Origin: G942493375 sp942493375
GTDB lineage: Bacteria; Armatimonadota; UBA5829
DNA length: 64,000 nt
Direction of reading: 5' to 3'
NCBI GenBank assembly: GCA_942493375.1
Contig: OW818698.1
Location: 6,944,001 to 7,008,000 of the forward strand
Position numbers and translations under genes: made by a program. Of this stretch, positions 1 through 9,521 are shown piece by piece. The notes beneath the pieces were generated by a model. That model was not told the origin of the DNA, searched no databases, and saw nothing but the letters and a program-made list of their open reading frames with translations. Every line of letters starts with the position of its first letter. Position 1 is the first letter of the stretch.

Positions 1-128
1 GTAAAAGGCCTTGTGCCACAATAACCCGCGTGCCAGTTAGTCCCATAGGGGATATTTAATAAAGTAGTGGAGACCCTCCGCGGTCTCCAGCAGATCCCAA
101 TAATTCTCTTAGATTCGTAAAAAATCGC
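1..128. other. Window-edge non-coding stretch
   Basis: No open reading frame is convincing here. A short inverted repeat (stem 69-75 with 82-88, seven base pairs) is visible and is not followed by a T tract, so it is not an obvious terminator. It could be the 3' part of an RNA gene cut by the window edge, but I recognise no family. Confidence 0.3.
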
Positions 129-163
129 AAAAAAAAGGAGCACTGTAAAGTGCTCCTTTTTTT
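129..163. terminator. Bidirectional intrinsic terminator
   Basis: An almost perfect 14-bp stem (131-144 with 149-162, loop GTAA) carries an A run on the left and a T run on the right. It can therefore terminate in both directions. On the minus strand it ends the sigma factor gene, whose stop codon is only a few bases away. Confidence 0.85.
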
Positions 164-166
164 GAA

Positions 167-853
167 CTAGTTCATATCTGTTATCCCAGGCCACTCATGT
201 GGGGCCAGAGATATTTTTCGTTTGATGCGGGCAAGCGCATTATCTACAGATTTAGTTTTACACTGCAGTTCAATCGCTATCTCCCGATAACTCTTTCCCA
301 CCTGATATCCAGCTAGAACTCTCCACTCAAAATCCGAAAGCAGTTTGCGCAGCATACCTTGAAGTCGTGTGCTGTCTTCTCGTTTCAAGACCATGTCTTC
401 TGGATCAATAGTATGTTCACTCACCAGAATATCGGCAAGATTCCAATCACAATCGCTGTCGTCAGATGGATATTCCAGGGATATTGATGAGTTAAGAGGA
501 GCCTGTTTTCTTCGCGTTGCCGTTTTAATAGCGGTGATGACATGTCTTTCAATGCAGATTCTGGCGAAGGAAAGGAATGAAATATCCTTGTCCTGACGAT
601 AATCTACTATTGCCTGCCATAACCCGATCATGCCAACCTGAAGTAAGTCCTCTTTTTCCGCGCCCATCAGGAAATATGATCGCACTTTGGTTCTCACCAG
701 ACTGCGGTATTTATAGAGGAGGTACTCAGAAGCTGACTGATCACATTTTTGAGCCAGCCTTACAACATCCTGATCACACAGGTTGCCGTATGGAGACTGA
801 ACTACATTTCTTTCATCCAGAGTGCAAAACTCCACGCCTGCACCTCTATTCAT
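167..853 (-). CDS. sigH: SigH-type RNA polymerase sigma factor (sigma-70 family)
   Basis: The 228-residue protein has the length and architecture of Bacillus SigH/Sigma-30. Region 2 (around residues 40-115) includes the KYRSLVRTKVRSYFLMGAE-like core that binds core polymerase and the -10 element. A linker is followed by region 4 (around 165-220) with a helix-turn-helix reading YREIAIELQCKTKSVDNAL. Sequence similarity to SigH is strong along the whole length. In Bacillus, SigH drives transition-phase and early sporulation genes, but homologues occur in non-sporulating lineages and the regulon cannot be read here. The gene stands alone, ends in a bidirectional terminator and has a plausible promoter upstream. 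The ATG at 853 gives the expected N-terminal length. Confidence 0.88.
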   Translation of the reverse strand: MNRGAGVEFCTLDERNVVQSPYGNLCDQDVVRLAQKCDQSASEYLLYKYRSLVRTKVRSYFLMGAEKEDLLQVGMIGLWQAIVDYRQDKDISFLSFARICIERHVITAIKTATRRKQAPLNSSISLEYPSDDSDCDWNLADILVSEHTIDPEDMVLKREDSTRLQGMLRKLLSDFEWRVLAGYQVGKSYREIAIELQCKTKSVDNALARIKRKISLAPHEWPGITDMN

Positions 854-949
854 CTCGGTCTATATTCACCGATGGCTTTGTTTAGAGAACCTTTGCAACC
901 TTCGTTGCGATAAAATTGGTGTCTGACAATTGAAGCAGCACCGTGATGG

Positions 950-979
950 ATTATACTGCAATAGCTCCACAAATATCAA
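950..979 (-). promoter_or_regulatory. Putative promoter of the sigH-like gene
   Basis: On the minus strand TTGATA (974-979) is separated by 18 bases from a perfect TATAAT (950-955). It would give a leader of about 90 nt before the ATG at 853. No other good match was seen in this gap. Confidence 0.5.
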
Positions 980-1113
980 TAAGTACAAGCTCAATTTACG
1001 TAAAAAAACTGAAAAAGTTGAGTTCCGAGCTGAATTTGCCTGTTTTGAGGCCAAATTTGCCTTGAAAACACCTGGAATCGCGAGTTGATGGAACACTCTG
1101 TTTATTACAGACG

Positions 1114-1142
1114 TTGACTGAGTGTGGGTGTACGTTTACAAT
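1114..1142 (+). promoter_or_regulatory. Putative sigma-70-type promoter of the TPR gene
   Basis: TTGACT (1114-1119), a 17-base spacer and TACAAT (1137-1142) lie 70 bp upstream of the TPR gene. This is the only clear element for that gene in the 359-bp gap after sigH; the rest of the gap shows no gene. Confidence 0.6.
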
Positions 1143-1212
1143 TGACTGGCGTACTAATCGATTTTTGTAAGTCCGCACTGCGGGCTGGATAATAAACTGT
1201 GAGGTCTTGTCA

Positions 1213-3753
1213 ATGTCTGTTTCACGTTTTTGGATAGTAGCAACTATTGTGGTTGCTGGATCGTTTGGATTTATTCCTGCTGCTGTCGGACAGTCCCCCG
1301 GGTTTACTGATCTGCTCAAACCTTCTACAAAGGTTGCTACACCTGCTGCTAAAAACCTTGAGTTGCAGTTCCTTGAGGCACAAAAATTGCAGAAAGCAGG
1401 CAAGATTGACCAAGCGCTTAAGATATATACCGCGATGGACAAGGTTAGCCCCAATAATGTTGCGATTTTATTGAATATGGGGATGATCTATCGCATGAAA
1501 AATGCATCATCCACCGCAAAACCATTTTTCTTGCGTGTTCTAAAAATTGATCCGAAGAACGTACCCGCACTTTTCCATCTTGGAGCAATCTGTTTTCAGA
1601 CTGGTGACAAAAAACAGGCCCTTTCATACTCTCTAAAACTGGCAAAGATAAAACCTGGCGATTTCCAGGTGCAGAGTATGCTGGGGATTGCTTATCTGGA
1701 AAATGGCAATCTGGAAAAAGGCGGAGAGGCACTTCGTAAAGCACATGCAATTAATCCGTCTGATCCCGGAACTATTATCAATCTAGTTAGAATCTCCTCA
1801 CAAAAAAAAGATTATGCTTCTACTCTTTTATACGCTAATAGACTGCTGGCGATGAATCCCAAAGATTCCCGCCTGCAAATAATGGCTGGTTTCGCTGCTG
1901 AGAAGGTTGGCAAAAAACCTGAAGCCATTAAACATTATGAATCTGCATCTGGTCTCCCTGGAGTTCAGATTGATGCGCTTATGAATCTGGCGAGGCTATA
2001 TGCAGCAGCCGGTCAGAATACAAAGAGTACAAATGCCCTGAAACGTGTTTTAAAACTAGACAAGAACAACTATGAAGCTAATATAAGACTGGGGCAAGAC
2101 CTGTATATGAGAAGCAATCTTAAGCAGGCTGAACCATTCTTCATTGCTGCCCAAAAATCCAAACCAAAAAACGCCGAACCCAGCCTCTTTATCGCATTGA
2201 TTAGGGCTAGAACCAACAGGCTTGATGATGCATTCAAGGCAGCTCAGGCGGCTATAGACAAATCTCCGAAAAACAAGTCTGTGATGGAAGTTTATGGTTA
2301 CGTCCAGGAAAACCGCAAAGTGTACGATGATGCCATAAATAACTACAGGAAATGGCTCAAGCTCTATCCGGAAGATACTTTTATTTTCCCTAAGATTGCT
2401 AATATACTGGTCATTCAGGGCAAACCGGATTTAGCTATAGCTGAGTATGATGCAGCAATCAAGAAATATCCTAAGGATTTCAATCTGGCAATGGCATATG
2501 CTGATCTGTTGATGGGACAGCAGTCGTATGAAAAAGCATACACTTCTTTCCAGGCAGCGCTTGTTATCAAACCCGGACAGATCGATGCAAGCATCGGTTC
2601 CGCTATATGTTTGCAGAAACAAAACAAGATTGATGATGCTATAAAAGTTTTAGACAAAGTAGTTGTAGCATCTCCCGATAACGAACGGGCCCGTATAACT
2701 CTTGGGGGAATATATCGAGATCAAAAGAAAGATGATCTTGCTGTTGAGCAATACAAAAAAGTTCTCGAAAAAGCTCCTCTGAATATGAATGCGTTATTGC
2801 CTCTAGTTTCGGTATATGAATCTCAAAAGAATTATGAAGCTGCAATTGGTGTCTATCGCGAACTTATTAAAGCTGACCCAAAGAATGTTGCGTTTCCAGT
2901 TACAATAGTCAACCTTTATGATTCATGGGGAAAGCGTGATCAAGCTATTGAAGAGTGCACCAAGTTGACTAAAGCAGATCCAAAAAATACCGACTACAGA
3001 GCAACTCTTGCTGCACTTCTTATGAAAAAAGAAGACTGGGATGGCGCTATCGCCGAGTATTCGGAACTTGTTAAGGCCGAAGTTCCGAAAGATAAAGCAT
3101 TTGCCTATGTGAAATGTGGTGAGATTAGAGAGAAACAAAATAAGACTGACCTGGCTATTGAGTCATATAAACTTGCTCTGGACGCAGTTCCTGAATATGC
3201 CCGGTCTTTGGATGCGCTGGAACGTATATATAATGCCCAGAATAAGCAGGATGATCTGCAAGTTTACATTAAGGGTTTGATTGAACAAGGCAAAGACAAT
3301 TCTCCTTACTCCTTCTACTACCACCTATTGCATGTAGCAGGTAAAGGGCCTGAAGCTATCAAGACTCTGGAAGCTATCTCTGTTGGCAATCCCAAGCTAA
3401 CTGCTGTCCATTCAACGCTCGCTATTGCTTATACGGATGCTGGTGATAATGGTAAAGCAGTTGAGCAATATATGTTGATGCTTGCAGCTAATCCCAATGA
3501 TGCTGCGATCAACAAGAAACTGGGAATGCTGTTGAAACAAATGGGTAAAGACCAGGAAGCCCTGAAGTATCTTGAGAGTGCCGCTGCAGTAAATACATTC
3601 GACAGAAAACTGATTCTGGATCTTGCTGCAACCTACGAAAAACTCAACGATCGCACTAAAGCAAAGAAAACCTACAAAGACTATCTAAAGATGGATCCGG
3701 CAAACCAGGAGATTAAGAATAAGATCAAAGATCTCGAAGCCGACAAACCCTGA
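1213..3753 (+). CDS. Secreted tetratricopeptide-repeat protein
   Basis: An 846-residue protein with a signal peptide (hydrophobic core VATIVVAGSFGFIPAA, ending near a VGQ-S cleavage site). The rest is almost entirely tandem 34-residue TPR units, recognisable by recurring ALKIY, AIKHYE and DPKN signatures from about residue 50 to the C-terminus. TPR arrays are protein-binding scaffolds; no catalytic domain is visible. It is predicted to act outside the cytoplasmic membrane. I chose the ATG at 1213 because GAGGT lies 7 nt before it, while the in-frame TTG at 1207 has no room for a ribosome-binding site. The gene is monocistronic, with its own promoter and a downstream hairpin. The partner protein is unknown. 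Confidence 0.85.
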   Translation: MSVSRFWIVATIVVAGSFGFIPAAVGQSPGFTDLLKPSTKVATPAAKNLELQFLEAQKLQKAGKIDQALKIYTAMDKVSPNNVAILLNMGMIYRMKNASSTAKPFFLRVLKIDPKNVPALFHLGAICFQTGDKKQALSYSLKLAKIKPGDFQVQSMLGIAYLENGNLEKGGEALRKAHAINPSDPGTIINLVRISSQKKDYASTLLYANRLLAMNPKDSRLQIMAGFAAEKVGKKPEAIKHYESASGLPGVQIDALMNLARLYAAAGQNTKSTNALKRVLKLDKNNYEANIRLGQDLYMRSNLKQAEPFFIAAQKSKPKNAEPSLFIALIRARTNRLDDAFKAAQAAIDKSPKNKSVMEVYGYVQENRKVYDDAINNYRKWLKLYPEDTFIFPKIANILVIQGKPDLAIAEYDAAIKKYPKDFNLAMAYADLLMGQQSYEKAYTSFQAALVIKPGQIDASIGSAICLQKQNKIDDAIKVLDKVVVASPDNERARITLGGIYRDQKKDDLAVEQYKKVLEKAPLNMNALLPLVSVYESQKNYEAAIGVYRELIKADPKNVAFPVTIVNLYDSWGKRDQAIEECTKLTKADPKNTDYRATLAALLMKKEDWDGAIAEYSELVKAEVPKDKAFAYVKCGEIREKQNKTDLAIESYKLALDAVPEYARSLDALERIYNAQNKQDDLQVYIKGLIEQGKDNSPYSFYYHLLHVAGKGPEAIKTLEAISVGNPKLTAVHSTLAIAYTDAGDNGKAVEQYMLMLAANPNDAAINKKLGMLLKQMGKDQEALKYLESAAAVNTFDRKLILDLAATYEKLNDRTKAKKTYKDYLKMDPANQEIKNKIKDLEADKP

Positions 3754-3768
3754 TATCTCCCCTTATCA

Positions 3769-3801
3769 TATGCTCCGGAATTGTCCTAATCCCGGAGCAT
3801 A
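3769..3801 (+). terminator. Hairpin after the TPR gene, probable terminator
   Basis: A ten-base-pair stem (3769-3778 with 3792-3801) sits 16 bp after the TPR stop codon. The T tract is weak, so efficiency is uncertain. Confidence 0.5.
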
Positions 3802-3865
3802 ATATCTTCTAGTTCTACACTATCCCTCCAATTGCTTGTGTGCTTCCAATTAAGTTTATCGTTTG

Positions 3866-3874
3866 TGGTATAAT
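3866..3874 (+). promoter_or_regulatory. Putative extended -10 promoter for the DUF4838 pair
   Basis: TGG followed by a perfect TATAAT (3869-3874) forms an extended -10 element about 57 bp before the ATG at 3931. No convincing -35 hexamer is present. Confidence 0.4.
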
Positions 3875-3930
3875 CCAATCTGTTGATATAACGATATATC
3901 CGGGTCATGTCTGCAATTGGAGAACGTCGA

Positions 3931-6246
3931 ATGAAGCCACTGTTTTTATCTCTATTGCTCGTAATGATAATTCACACATCAGTATATTCGATCACACTGG
4001 TCAAATCAGGTGAACCTGTCGCAAAAATCGTTGTAAGTGAAAAAGCTGTGCAGGCAGAAATAACTGCTGCTCAGGAATTAGCAGCATATGTGTTCAAAAT
4101 CAGTGGAGCACGTTTGAGCATTATAAAGAGTAATTCGCTTCCATCAGGAGAGACGATAATTGTCGGGCGTCATCCTGAAACAATACGACTTGTTGGGACC
4201 GATCTAAACGAGAACAAGCTTGGATTCGATGGCGTCATACTTAAAGCGTTTCCCGGTAAACTAATTCTTGTTGGTATGAATGAGAAAGCTACGCAGTATG
4301 CTGTAGTAGAATTTCTTAAGAGAATCGGTTGTCGGTTCTTTCTCCCACATCCTGACGGCGAAGTGATCCCTTTACGCAAAAACATATCAATAAAGCAGAT
4401 GAATATACTCCACAAGCCTTCATTTGTCCATCGCGAGTTTTGGAATAATGGTGATGTTCAGGCCACTTTAGCTCATCCTGAATGGTATTCAGAGTGGGCT
4501 ATCCATACATTCCAGGGTGGTGTCAAACTCGAACAGGGGCATAACTATTTCAGGATAGTTCCAGTTTCAATGTTCACAGAGCATCCTGAATATTTTCCAC
4601 TCGTTCGCACTCCCGACGGCACCATGCAGCGTGTGAATACGGGAAATGCAGAATCCACTCAGCGATGCATTTCGAATCCGGATGTAGTCAAGCTTGCAGC
4701 CGATGCAGCTATAACATTGTTCGATGAAGACAAGGACTTGCAGAGTTTTTCACTCACTCCTGATGATGGAACTGGCTGGTGTGAGTGTGATGCATGTAAA
4801 GCAATGGATAGTCCTGATCCGAATGTAGGTCTTGCCTGGAGAGTGATGAAATTCAATAACCAGGTGGCAGAAATAGTATCCAAAAAGTATCCCAATAAAT
4901 GGCTGTTCTATTATGCAGACTATTTGAATATTCCCGGTCCACCTTTAGGAATGAAAGCTGATCCGATGATTATGGCAGGTTTAGTAAATACATATGATAC
5001 CTGTCACAGCATATTTGATAAAACCAGTGCACTCAACCAGAAATACCTCAAACGCCTCGATTTCTGGGAGAAAAACTCAAGTAACCAGTTTGTCTATGAG
5101 TGGTATCAATACAGCAATCTCCCAACCCCGTTTGTATATGCAGTAGCTGAACGTATCGCTTATTATCACAAGATAGGTGTCAAAGGTTATAGTGGGGAGA
5201 TAATTGGCAGGTCACCAGTCAATGACCTTGCAATGTATGTAGCAAGCCAAATGTTGTGGGATGCTTCACAGGATCCGAATAAGATCATCAAGGAGTTCTT
5301 CAAGCTCTATTTTTCCGAGTGTGCCAAACAAATGGAGGAATACTATCGGATTCTCCATGAAACTACCTACTACTCCAAAAAGCCTGGAGGTTTCCACGAA
5401 GACAGGGACTGGACTCCGGATATTATCTCACGTCTCCATAACAAGCTTAAACAAGCAAAGGCGATAGCGGTGCGGGATGTAGTCAAACGCAGGCTGGACA
5501 GAGAGCAAATCAGTCTTGATGTTATTGACTATGTCGCCACAGCATATAGTTGTGCGGATTTGTGGAAGAAAGGTGATTCAGCAGCCAGAGATACAGGCCG
5601 AATAGCAGCAGATAAAGCCATTGCTCTGCTCAGTGCCATCTCTGATGAAGACATCTATGCGGAAGCAATGGTTATCGAGCAGATCAAGCTTCTAAAAAGG
5701 ACGATTCTGGATTCTGATACACCGATATCATCTGTCAGCGCCAGGTTGCAGCGGGGATGGGATGATAATATAACCTTTGGTGGTCTCTGGAAAGACTATG
5801 AAGAGATCGGCAAAGTCCCTTCATTCTGGAAGTTCAAAACCGATCCGGATGCTGCTGGTCGCAAAAATGGATGGTTTAAGTCGGATTTCGATGACTCATC
5901 ATGGGACAATATACAGATTGCCGAATTTTGGGAAGCCCAGGGATACGATGGATATAACGGATTCGGTTGGTACAGGACTAAACTAGATATTCCTTCATCA
6001 GCAACTGGTAGAAAGATCATTCTGTATTTCGGTGCAGCGGATGAGAATGCTGTGGTATGGGTGAATGGAAAACTTGCAGGTAAAAGTGAAGGTGATCCGA
6101 ATTTGTTATGGGACAAGATGTTCCCCATTGATATAACGGACTTCGTTACGTCGGGATCAGCGTGTTCTATTGCAGTGGAGGTTCATGATGGCGGTGGAGC
6201 CGGTGGATTGTGGAAAAACATCAAACTCGTGAGTCCGAAGGGATAG
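3931..6246 (+). CDS. Secreted DUF4838 protein with C-terminal sugar-binding jelly roll (copy 1)
   Basis: A 771-residue exported protein. Its N-terminus is a signal peptide (MKPLFLSLLLVMIIHTSVYS). Residues about 20-140 resemble the small N-terminal domain of GH20/GH67 enzymes. The centre (about 150-480) is a DUF4838 domain with the conserved WCECDACKAMDSPD cysteine motif. The C-terminal 130 residues look like the galactose-binding beta-sandwich of GH2 enzymes (VVWVNGKLAGKSEGDP). The family is associated with glycan breakdown in environmental bacteria, but a reaction has not been firmly assigned. The ATG at 3931 follows GGAGAA at a spacing of 6 nt and begins the signal peptide; the in-frame ATG at 3907 lacks both. 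A paralogue follows directly. Confidence 0.82.
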   Translation: MKPLFLSLLLVMIIHTSVYSITLVKSGEPVAKIVVSEKAVQAEITAAQELAAYVFKISGARLSIIKSNSLPSGETIIVGRHPETIRLVGTDLNENKLGFDGVILKAFPGKLILVGMNEKATQYAVVEFLKRIGCRFFLPHPDGEVIPLRKNISIKQMNILHKPSFVHREFWNNGDVQATLAHPEWYSEWAIHTFQGGVKLEQGHNYFRIVPVSMFTEHPEYFPLVRTPDGTMQRVNTGNAESTQRCISNPDVVKLAADAAITLFDEDKDLQSFSLTPDDGTGWCECDACKAMDSPDPNVGLAWRVMKFNNQVAEIVSKKYPNKWLFYYADYLNIPGPPLGMKADPMIMAGLVNTYDTCHSIFDKTSALNQKYLKRLDFWEKNSSNQFVYEWYQYSNLPTPFVYAVAERIAYYHKIGVKGYSGEIIGRSPVNDLAMYVASQMLWDASQDPNKIIKEFFKLYFSECAKQMEEYYRILHETTYYSKKPGGFHEDRDWTPDIISRLHNKLKQAKAIAVRDVVKRRLDREQISLDVIDYVATAYSCADLWKKGDSAARDTGRIAADKAIALLSAISDEDIYAEAMVIEQIKLLKRTILDSDTPISSVSARLQRGWDDNITFGGLWKDYEEIGKVPSFWKFKTDPDAAGRKNGWFKSDFDDSSWDNIQIAEFWEAQGYDGYNGFGWYRTKLDIPSSATGRKIILYFGAADENAVVWVNGKLAGKSEGDPNLLWDKMFPIDITDFVTSGSACSIAVEVHDGGGAGGLWKNIKLVSPKG

Positions 6247-6271
6247 GCTTCAGGCTTTAGACTTTAGGAAA
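6245..6271. repeat. Fragment of CTTCAGGC-type intergenic repeat
   Basis: A short stretch between the two DUF4838 genes matches one arm of the larger inverted repeat at 8621-8853 (runs of GGCTTCAGG and GACTTTAGG). Confidence 0.5.
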
Positions 6272-6314
6272 TTAACGATTGCTATAGACATTTTTGATTA
6301 TGGGAGTGTGTTGG

Positions 6315-8621
6315 ATGAAGGCATTTTTACTGGTCGTTGTATTATTCATGGCATTGAGTGCTCAAATTGAGGCCGTCACGTTAGTTAAAGCAGGTCAGGC
6401 TGTCGGAAAGATTGTAGTTTCAGAGAAAGCTACACCGGACGAGTCTGCAGCAGCAGCTGAGCTTTCAGTCTATATTCAAAAAATGACAGGGGTTCAGTTG
6501 CCTGTAATCAAGACTGACATGGTTCCATCCGGAGATGTCGTATTTGTCGGTAGGCATCCTGAAGTTCTTCGTTTAGTGGGAACTGATCTCAATGAAAACA
6601 AACTTGGCTTTGACGGGGTCATTCTAAAGACTTTCCCGAACAAGCTTATTTTGGTTGGTATGAATGATAGTGGTACACGTTTTGCAATCGTTGAGCTCTT
6701 AAAGAGATTAGGCTGTAGATTTTTCCTGCCTCATGCAGATGGTGAAGTAATTCCCACTCGTAAAGATATTTCCATTTCAAGCCTCAATATAGTTCACAAA
6801 CCTGATTTTGCACATAGAGTCTTTTGGAATAATGGCAATGTATTTCCCACTTTGGCACATCCTGAATGGTATGCTGCATGGTCTCAGCACACATTCCAGG
6901 GAGGGATTAACATTATGCACGGCCACAACTACTCTGGATTTGTGCCTGATACTATGTTTGCTACGCACCCTGAGTATTTTCCACTTCTCAAATCTCCGGA
7001 TGGCACCATGCAGCGCGTTCTAACAGGTCAGCGCTGTATCTCAAATCCGGATGTAGTTAAGCTTGCTGCTGAATCTGCCATATTTGCATTCGATCATGAC
7101 AAGACTCTACGCAGCTATTCATTGAGTCCGAATGACGGAGGAGGCTGGTGTGAGTGCGAAAAATGCAAAGCAATGGATAGTCCGGACCCGCAGGTTGGCC
7201 TGGCTACCAGAGTCCTGAAGTTTAACAACCAGATTGCAGATATAGTATATAAGAAATATCCGGAAAAATGGCTCTTCTATTATGGAGAATATGGAAACAT
7301 ACCAGGCCCTCCAATTGGCATGAAAGCCCATCCAATGATTATGGCCGGGATAGTGAATTCCTTCGACACTGTTCACGGGTTGTTTGACAGAAGACCAACG
7401 CTTAACTGGAACAAGAAATATCGTGAGCGGTTGAATTTCTGGAGCAAGGCATCGAAACAACAGTTTGTATACGAATGGTATCAATACAGCACACTGCCAA
7501 CCCCATTCGTTTATGCTGTTGGAGAGCGAATTAATTACTACAAGAGAATGGGTGTCAAAGGATATAGTGGAGAGATAATCGGCAGATCTCCGGTAAATGA
7601 TCTCGCCATGTATATTTCGAGCCAGATGCTTTGGGATGCTTCACAGGATCCTAAAAAAATATTGAGTGAATTTTTCAAGTTGTATTTTGTAGAGTGCGCC
7701 AAACCGATGGAGGATTATTACAAACTGCTGCATGAGATAACTTACTACTCCAACAAATCAGAATGCCGTACATTAGAGGGAGACTGGTCTGCTGATTTGC
7801 TAAAACGCTTGCATGCCAAACTCGACCAGGCAAAAGCAATGGCAAAGCAGGATGTTGTCAAGCGTCGATTGGACAGAGAGCAGAAGAATCTGGATGTTAC
7901 GGATTATGTCTCAACTGCTTTTCGTGAATCGGACAAATGGGGGAAAGGCGACAAAGATGCCCGAACCCGTGGAAGTGTTGCTGCAAACAAGGCAGTGGCA
8001 TTACTCAAATCAATTTCAAACGAAGACATAGTGGCTGAAGCCATGATAATTGATGCTGTAAAAATACTGCAGAGAGCGGTATTGGACTCTGATGTACCTG
8101 TGCCTTCCAACAGCGCCAGGATGCAGCCGGGTTGGGATGATGATTCTACATTCGGTGACATCTGGAAAGATTATGAAGAGATAGGAAAAGTGCCAGCAGT
8201 TTGGAAGTTCAAAACTGATCCGGAGAAAGTTGGCAGAATAGATGGATGGTCAAGTGCCGACTTTGATGATACCCAGTGGGAGAATGCCCGAATAGCAGAA
8301 TTCTGGGAAGCTCAGGGGTACGAAGGCTACGATGGACTCGGTTGGTACAGGACCAAACTCGACATTCCTGCATCTGTTGCTGGTAGAAAAGTAGTGCTTT
8401 ATTTTGGTGCAGCTGATGAAACTGCTTATGTATGGGTAAATGGCAAGCTTGCAGGCAAGAGTGATGGAGATCCTGATTACCTTTGGGACAAGAGATTTTC
8501 TATTGACATCACAGAATTTGTTACTCCTGGACAAACCTGCACTGTAGCTGTTGAACTTCACGACCGGGGCTGGGCGGGTGGACTCTGGAAAAACATCCTA
8601 CTCGTAAGCCCGAAGGGATAG
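6315..8621 (+). CDS. Secreted DUF4838 protein with C-terminal sugar-binding jelly roll (copy 2)
   Basis: A 768-residue paralogue of the preceding gene, collinear along its whole length. It has a signal peptide (MKAFLLVVVLFMALSAQIEA), a GH20/GH67-like N-terminal domain, a DUF4838 core with WCECEKCKAMDSPD, and a GH2-type carbohydrate-binding beta-sandwich near the end. By eye well over half of the aligned residues are identical, indicating a tandem duplication. Differences cluster in a loop after the EHPEYFPL/THPEYFPL region and in the mid-protein helical part. The ATG at 6315 is preceded by GGGAG at 8 nt. The 68-bp gap to copy 1 suggests co-transcription. The two proteins may have diverged in substrate. 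Confidence 0.82.
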   Translation: MKAFLLVVVLFMALSAQIEAVTLVKAGQAVGKIVVSEKATPDESAAAAELSVYIQKMTGVQLPVIKTDMVPSGDVVFVGRHPEVLRLVGTDLNENKLGFDGVILKTFPNKLILVGMNDSGTRFAIVELLKRLGCRFFLPHADGEVIPTRKDISISSLNIVHKPDFAHRVFWNNGNVFPTLAHPEWYAAWSQHTFQGGINIMHGHNYSGFVPDTMFATHPEYFPLLKSPDGTMQRVLTGQRCISNPDVVKLAAESAIFAFDHDKTLRSYSLSPNDGGGWCECEKCKAMDSPDPQVGLATRVLKFNNQIADIVYKKYPEKWLFYYGEYGNIPGPPIGMKAHPMIMAGIVNSFDTVHGLFDRRPTLNWNKKYRERLNFWSKASKQQFVYEWYQYSTLPTPFVYAVGERINYYKRMGVKGYSGEIIGRSPVNDLAMYISSQMLWDASQDPKKILSEFFKLYFVECAKPMEDYYKLLHEITYYSNKSECRTLEGDWSADLLKRLHAKLDQAKAMAKQDVVKRRLDREQKNLDVTDYVSTAFRESDKWGKGDKDARTRGSVAANKAVALLKSISNEDIVAEAMIIDAVKILQRAVLDSDVPVPSNSARMQPGWDDDSTFGDIWKDYEEIGKVPAVWKFKTDPEKVGRIDGWSSADFDDTQWENARIAEFWEAQGYEGYDGLGWYRTKLDIPASVAGRKVVLYFGAADETAYVWVNGKLAGKSDGDPDYLWDKRFSIDITEFVTPGQTCTVAVELHDRGWAGGLWKNILLVSPKG

Positions 8622-8853
8622 GCTTTAGGCGTCAGACTTCAGGCTTCAGGAAGGGATGGACTTGTATATAATTTTGCAAGTTGCAGGTATGCTGTTGTGT
8701 AAAGCTTTGTAACCAGACTTCTAAGCGCACAACAATTCCCTTTCTACAGTCTAAAGTCTAAAGCCTTTTTTCGCAGGAATACATGTGACTTGTAGGACTT
8801 CATGCAACCCAATCCCTTCCTGAAGCCTGAAGTCGGAAGTCTGAAGCCTAAAG
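8621..8853. repeat. Large imperfect inverted repeat (CTTCAGGC family)
   Basis: The left arm (8621-8657) and right arm (8813-8853) are near-complementary for about 40 bases. They enclose about 155 bp that includes further CTAAAGTCTAAAGCC-like units near 8740-8765. It fills the gap between copy 2 of the DUF4838 genes and the next promoter. No transposase is inside. It could form a long cruciform or RNA hairpin, or be a MITE-like remnant. Confidence 0.6.
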
Positions 8854-8859
8854 ACTCCC

Positions 8860-8889
8860 TTGCATATCTATGCCTATTACTGGCATAAT
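8860..8889 (+). promoter_or_regulatory. Putative promoter of the coiled-coil protein gene
   Basis: TTGCAT (8860-8865), an 18-base spacer and CATAAT (8884-8889). The predicted transcription start lies about 20 nt before the ATG at 8917. This argues against the longer reading frame that begins at 8860. Confidence 0.5.
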
Positions 8890-8916
8890 ATGTTTATCTT
8901 ATGCCAAGCGGAAAAT

Positions 8917-9516
8917 ATGTCTGAAGAACAACTGAGCGCAACAAACCCAGAAGAAACACAGGACGCCAAAGGTGTGCCTATAGGGATTGTCCGATTGCGG
9001 AAAGAGTGGGGAGCCGAAACCACCGATTCCGACAAGCGGGAATCCGAGGCGCATGAGGAGGTTGTGTTTCCGGAAATCGATGGAGGCGCCGGAGTCGGGG
9101 ACTACGAACTGACCCTGGATGACCTTCGTTCACAACTCGCTCTATCTGATGAAGCCGTCGAACGTTTAGTTAGCGTTGGTGAGCTTGATTCCATATTGGT
9201 GCGAGGAGAAGATGGAGAAATACGCCGGCTGATGAGCAGGGCGTCCATCCAGCGCTTTCTGACAGACTCCCTTATTGACCCTAACGCGGTTACCAAGGCT
9301 GCAGAAGCCATCGCTGATCGGGAGATTGCTCAAGCTATCGATGATGTCCGAATGGAAGTCAGAGAACTACGGAACACCCAGAGTAAAATACTTCAGCAAA
9401 TGAAAGATATATTGCTCCTGGAAGTCCGCAACCTCAAAGAACAAGACCGCGACCTGGCGTCATTCGTTTATGAGCTCTCCCAGAAAATAGACAACCTCGA
9501 CCGCCGCAAGAAATAA
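8917..9516 (+). CDS. Hypothetical protein with HTH-like middle and C-terminal coiled coil
   Basis: A 199-residue cytoplasmic protein of unknown function. After an acidic, low-complexity N-terminus (about residues 1-65) comes a compact region (about 68-125). It begins LTLDDLRSQLALSDEAVERL and resembles the excisionase/MerR-like module in which a tag reads a DNA or protein target. The C-terminal half is strongly helical with heptad spacing (MRNTQSKILQQMKDILLLEV-like runs), predicting a coiled coil and oligomerisation. The start at 8917 follows GCGGAAA and lies just downstream of the promoter. A hairpin follows. Neighbours give no functional hint; I do not recognise the family. Confidence 0.65.
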   Translation: MSEEQLSATNPEETQDAKGVPIGIVRLRKEWGAETTDSDKRESEAHEEVVFPEIDGGAGVGDYELTLDDLRSQLALSDEAVERLVSVGELDSILVRGEDGEIRRLMSRASIQRFLTDSLIDPNAVTKAAEAIADREIAQAIDDVRMEVRELRNTQSKILQQMKDILLLEVRNLKEQDRDLASFVYELSQKIDNLDRRKK

Positions 9517-9521
9517 TTCAA

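Noticed and set aside
9102..9311. Antisense reading frame in the coiled-coil protein
   Set aside because: A shadow of the plus-strand gene, with no start signals.
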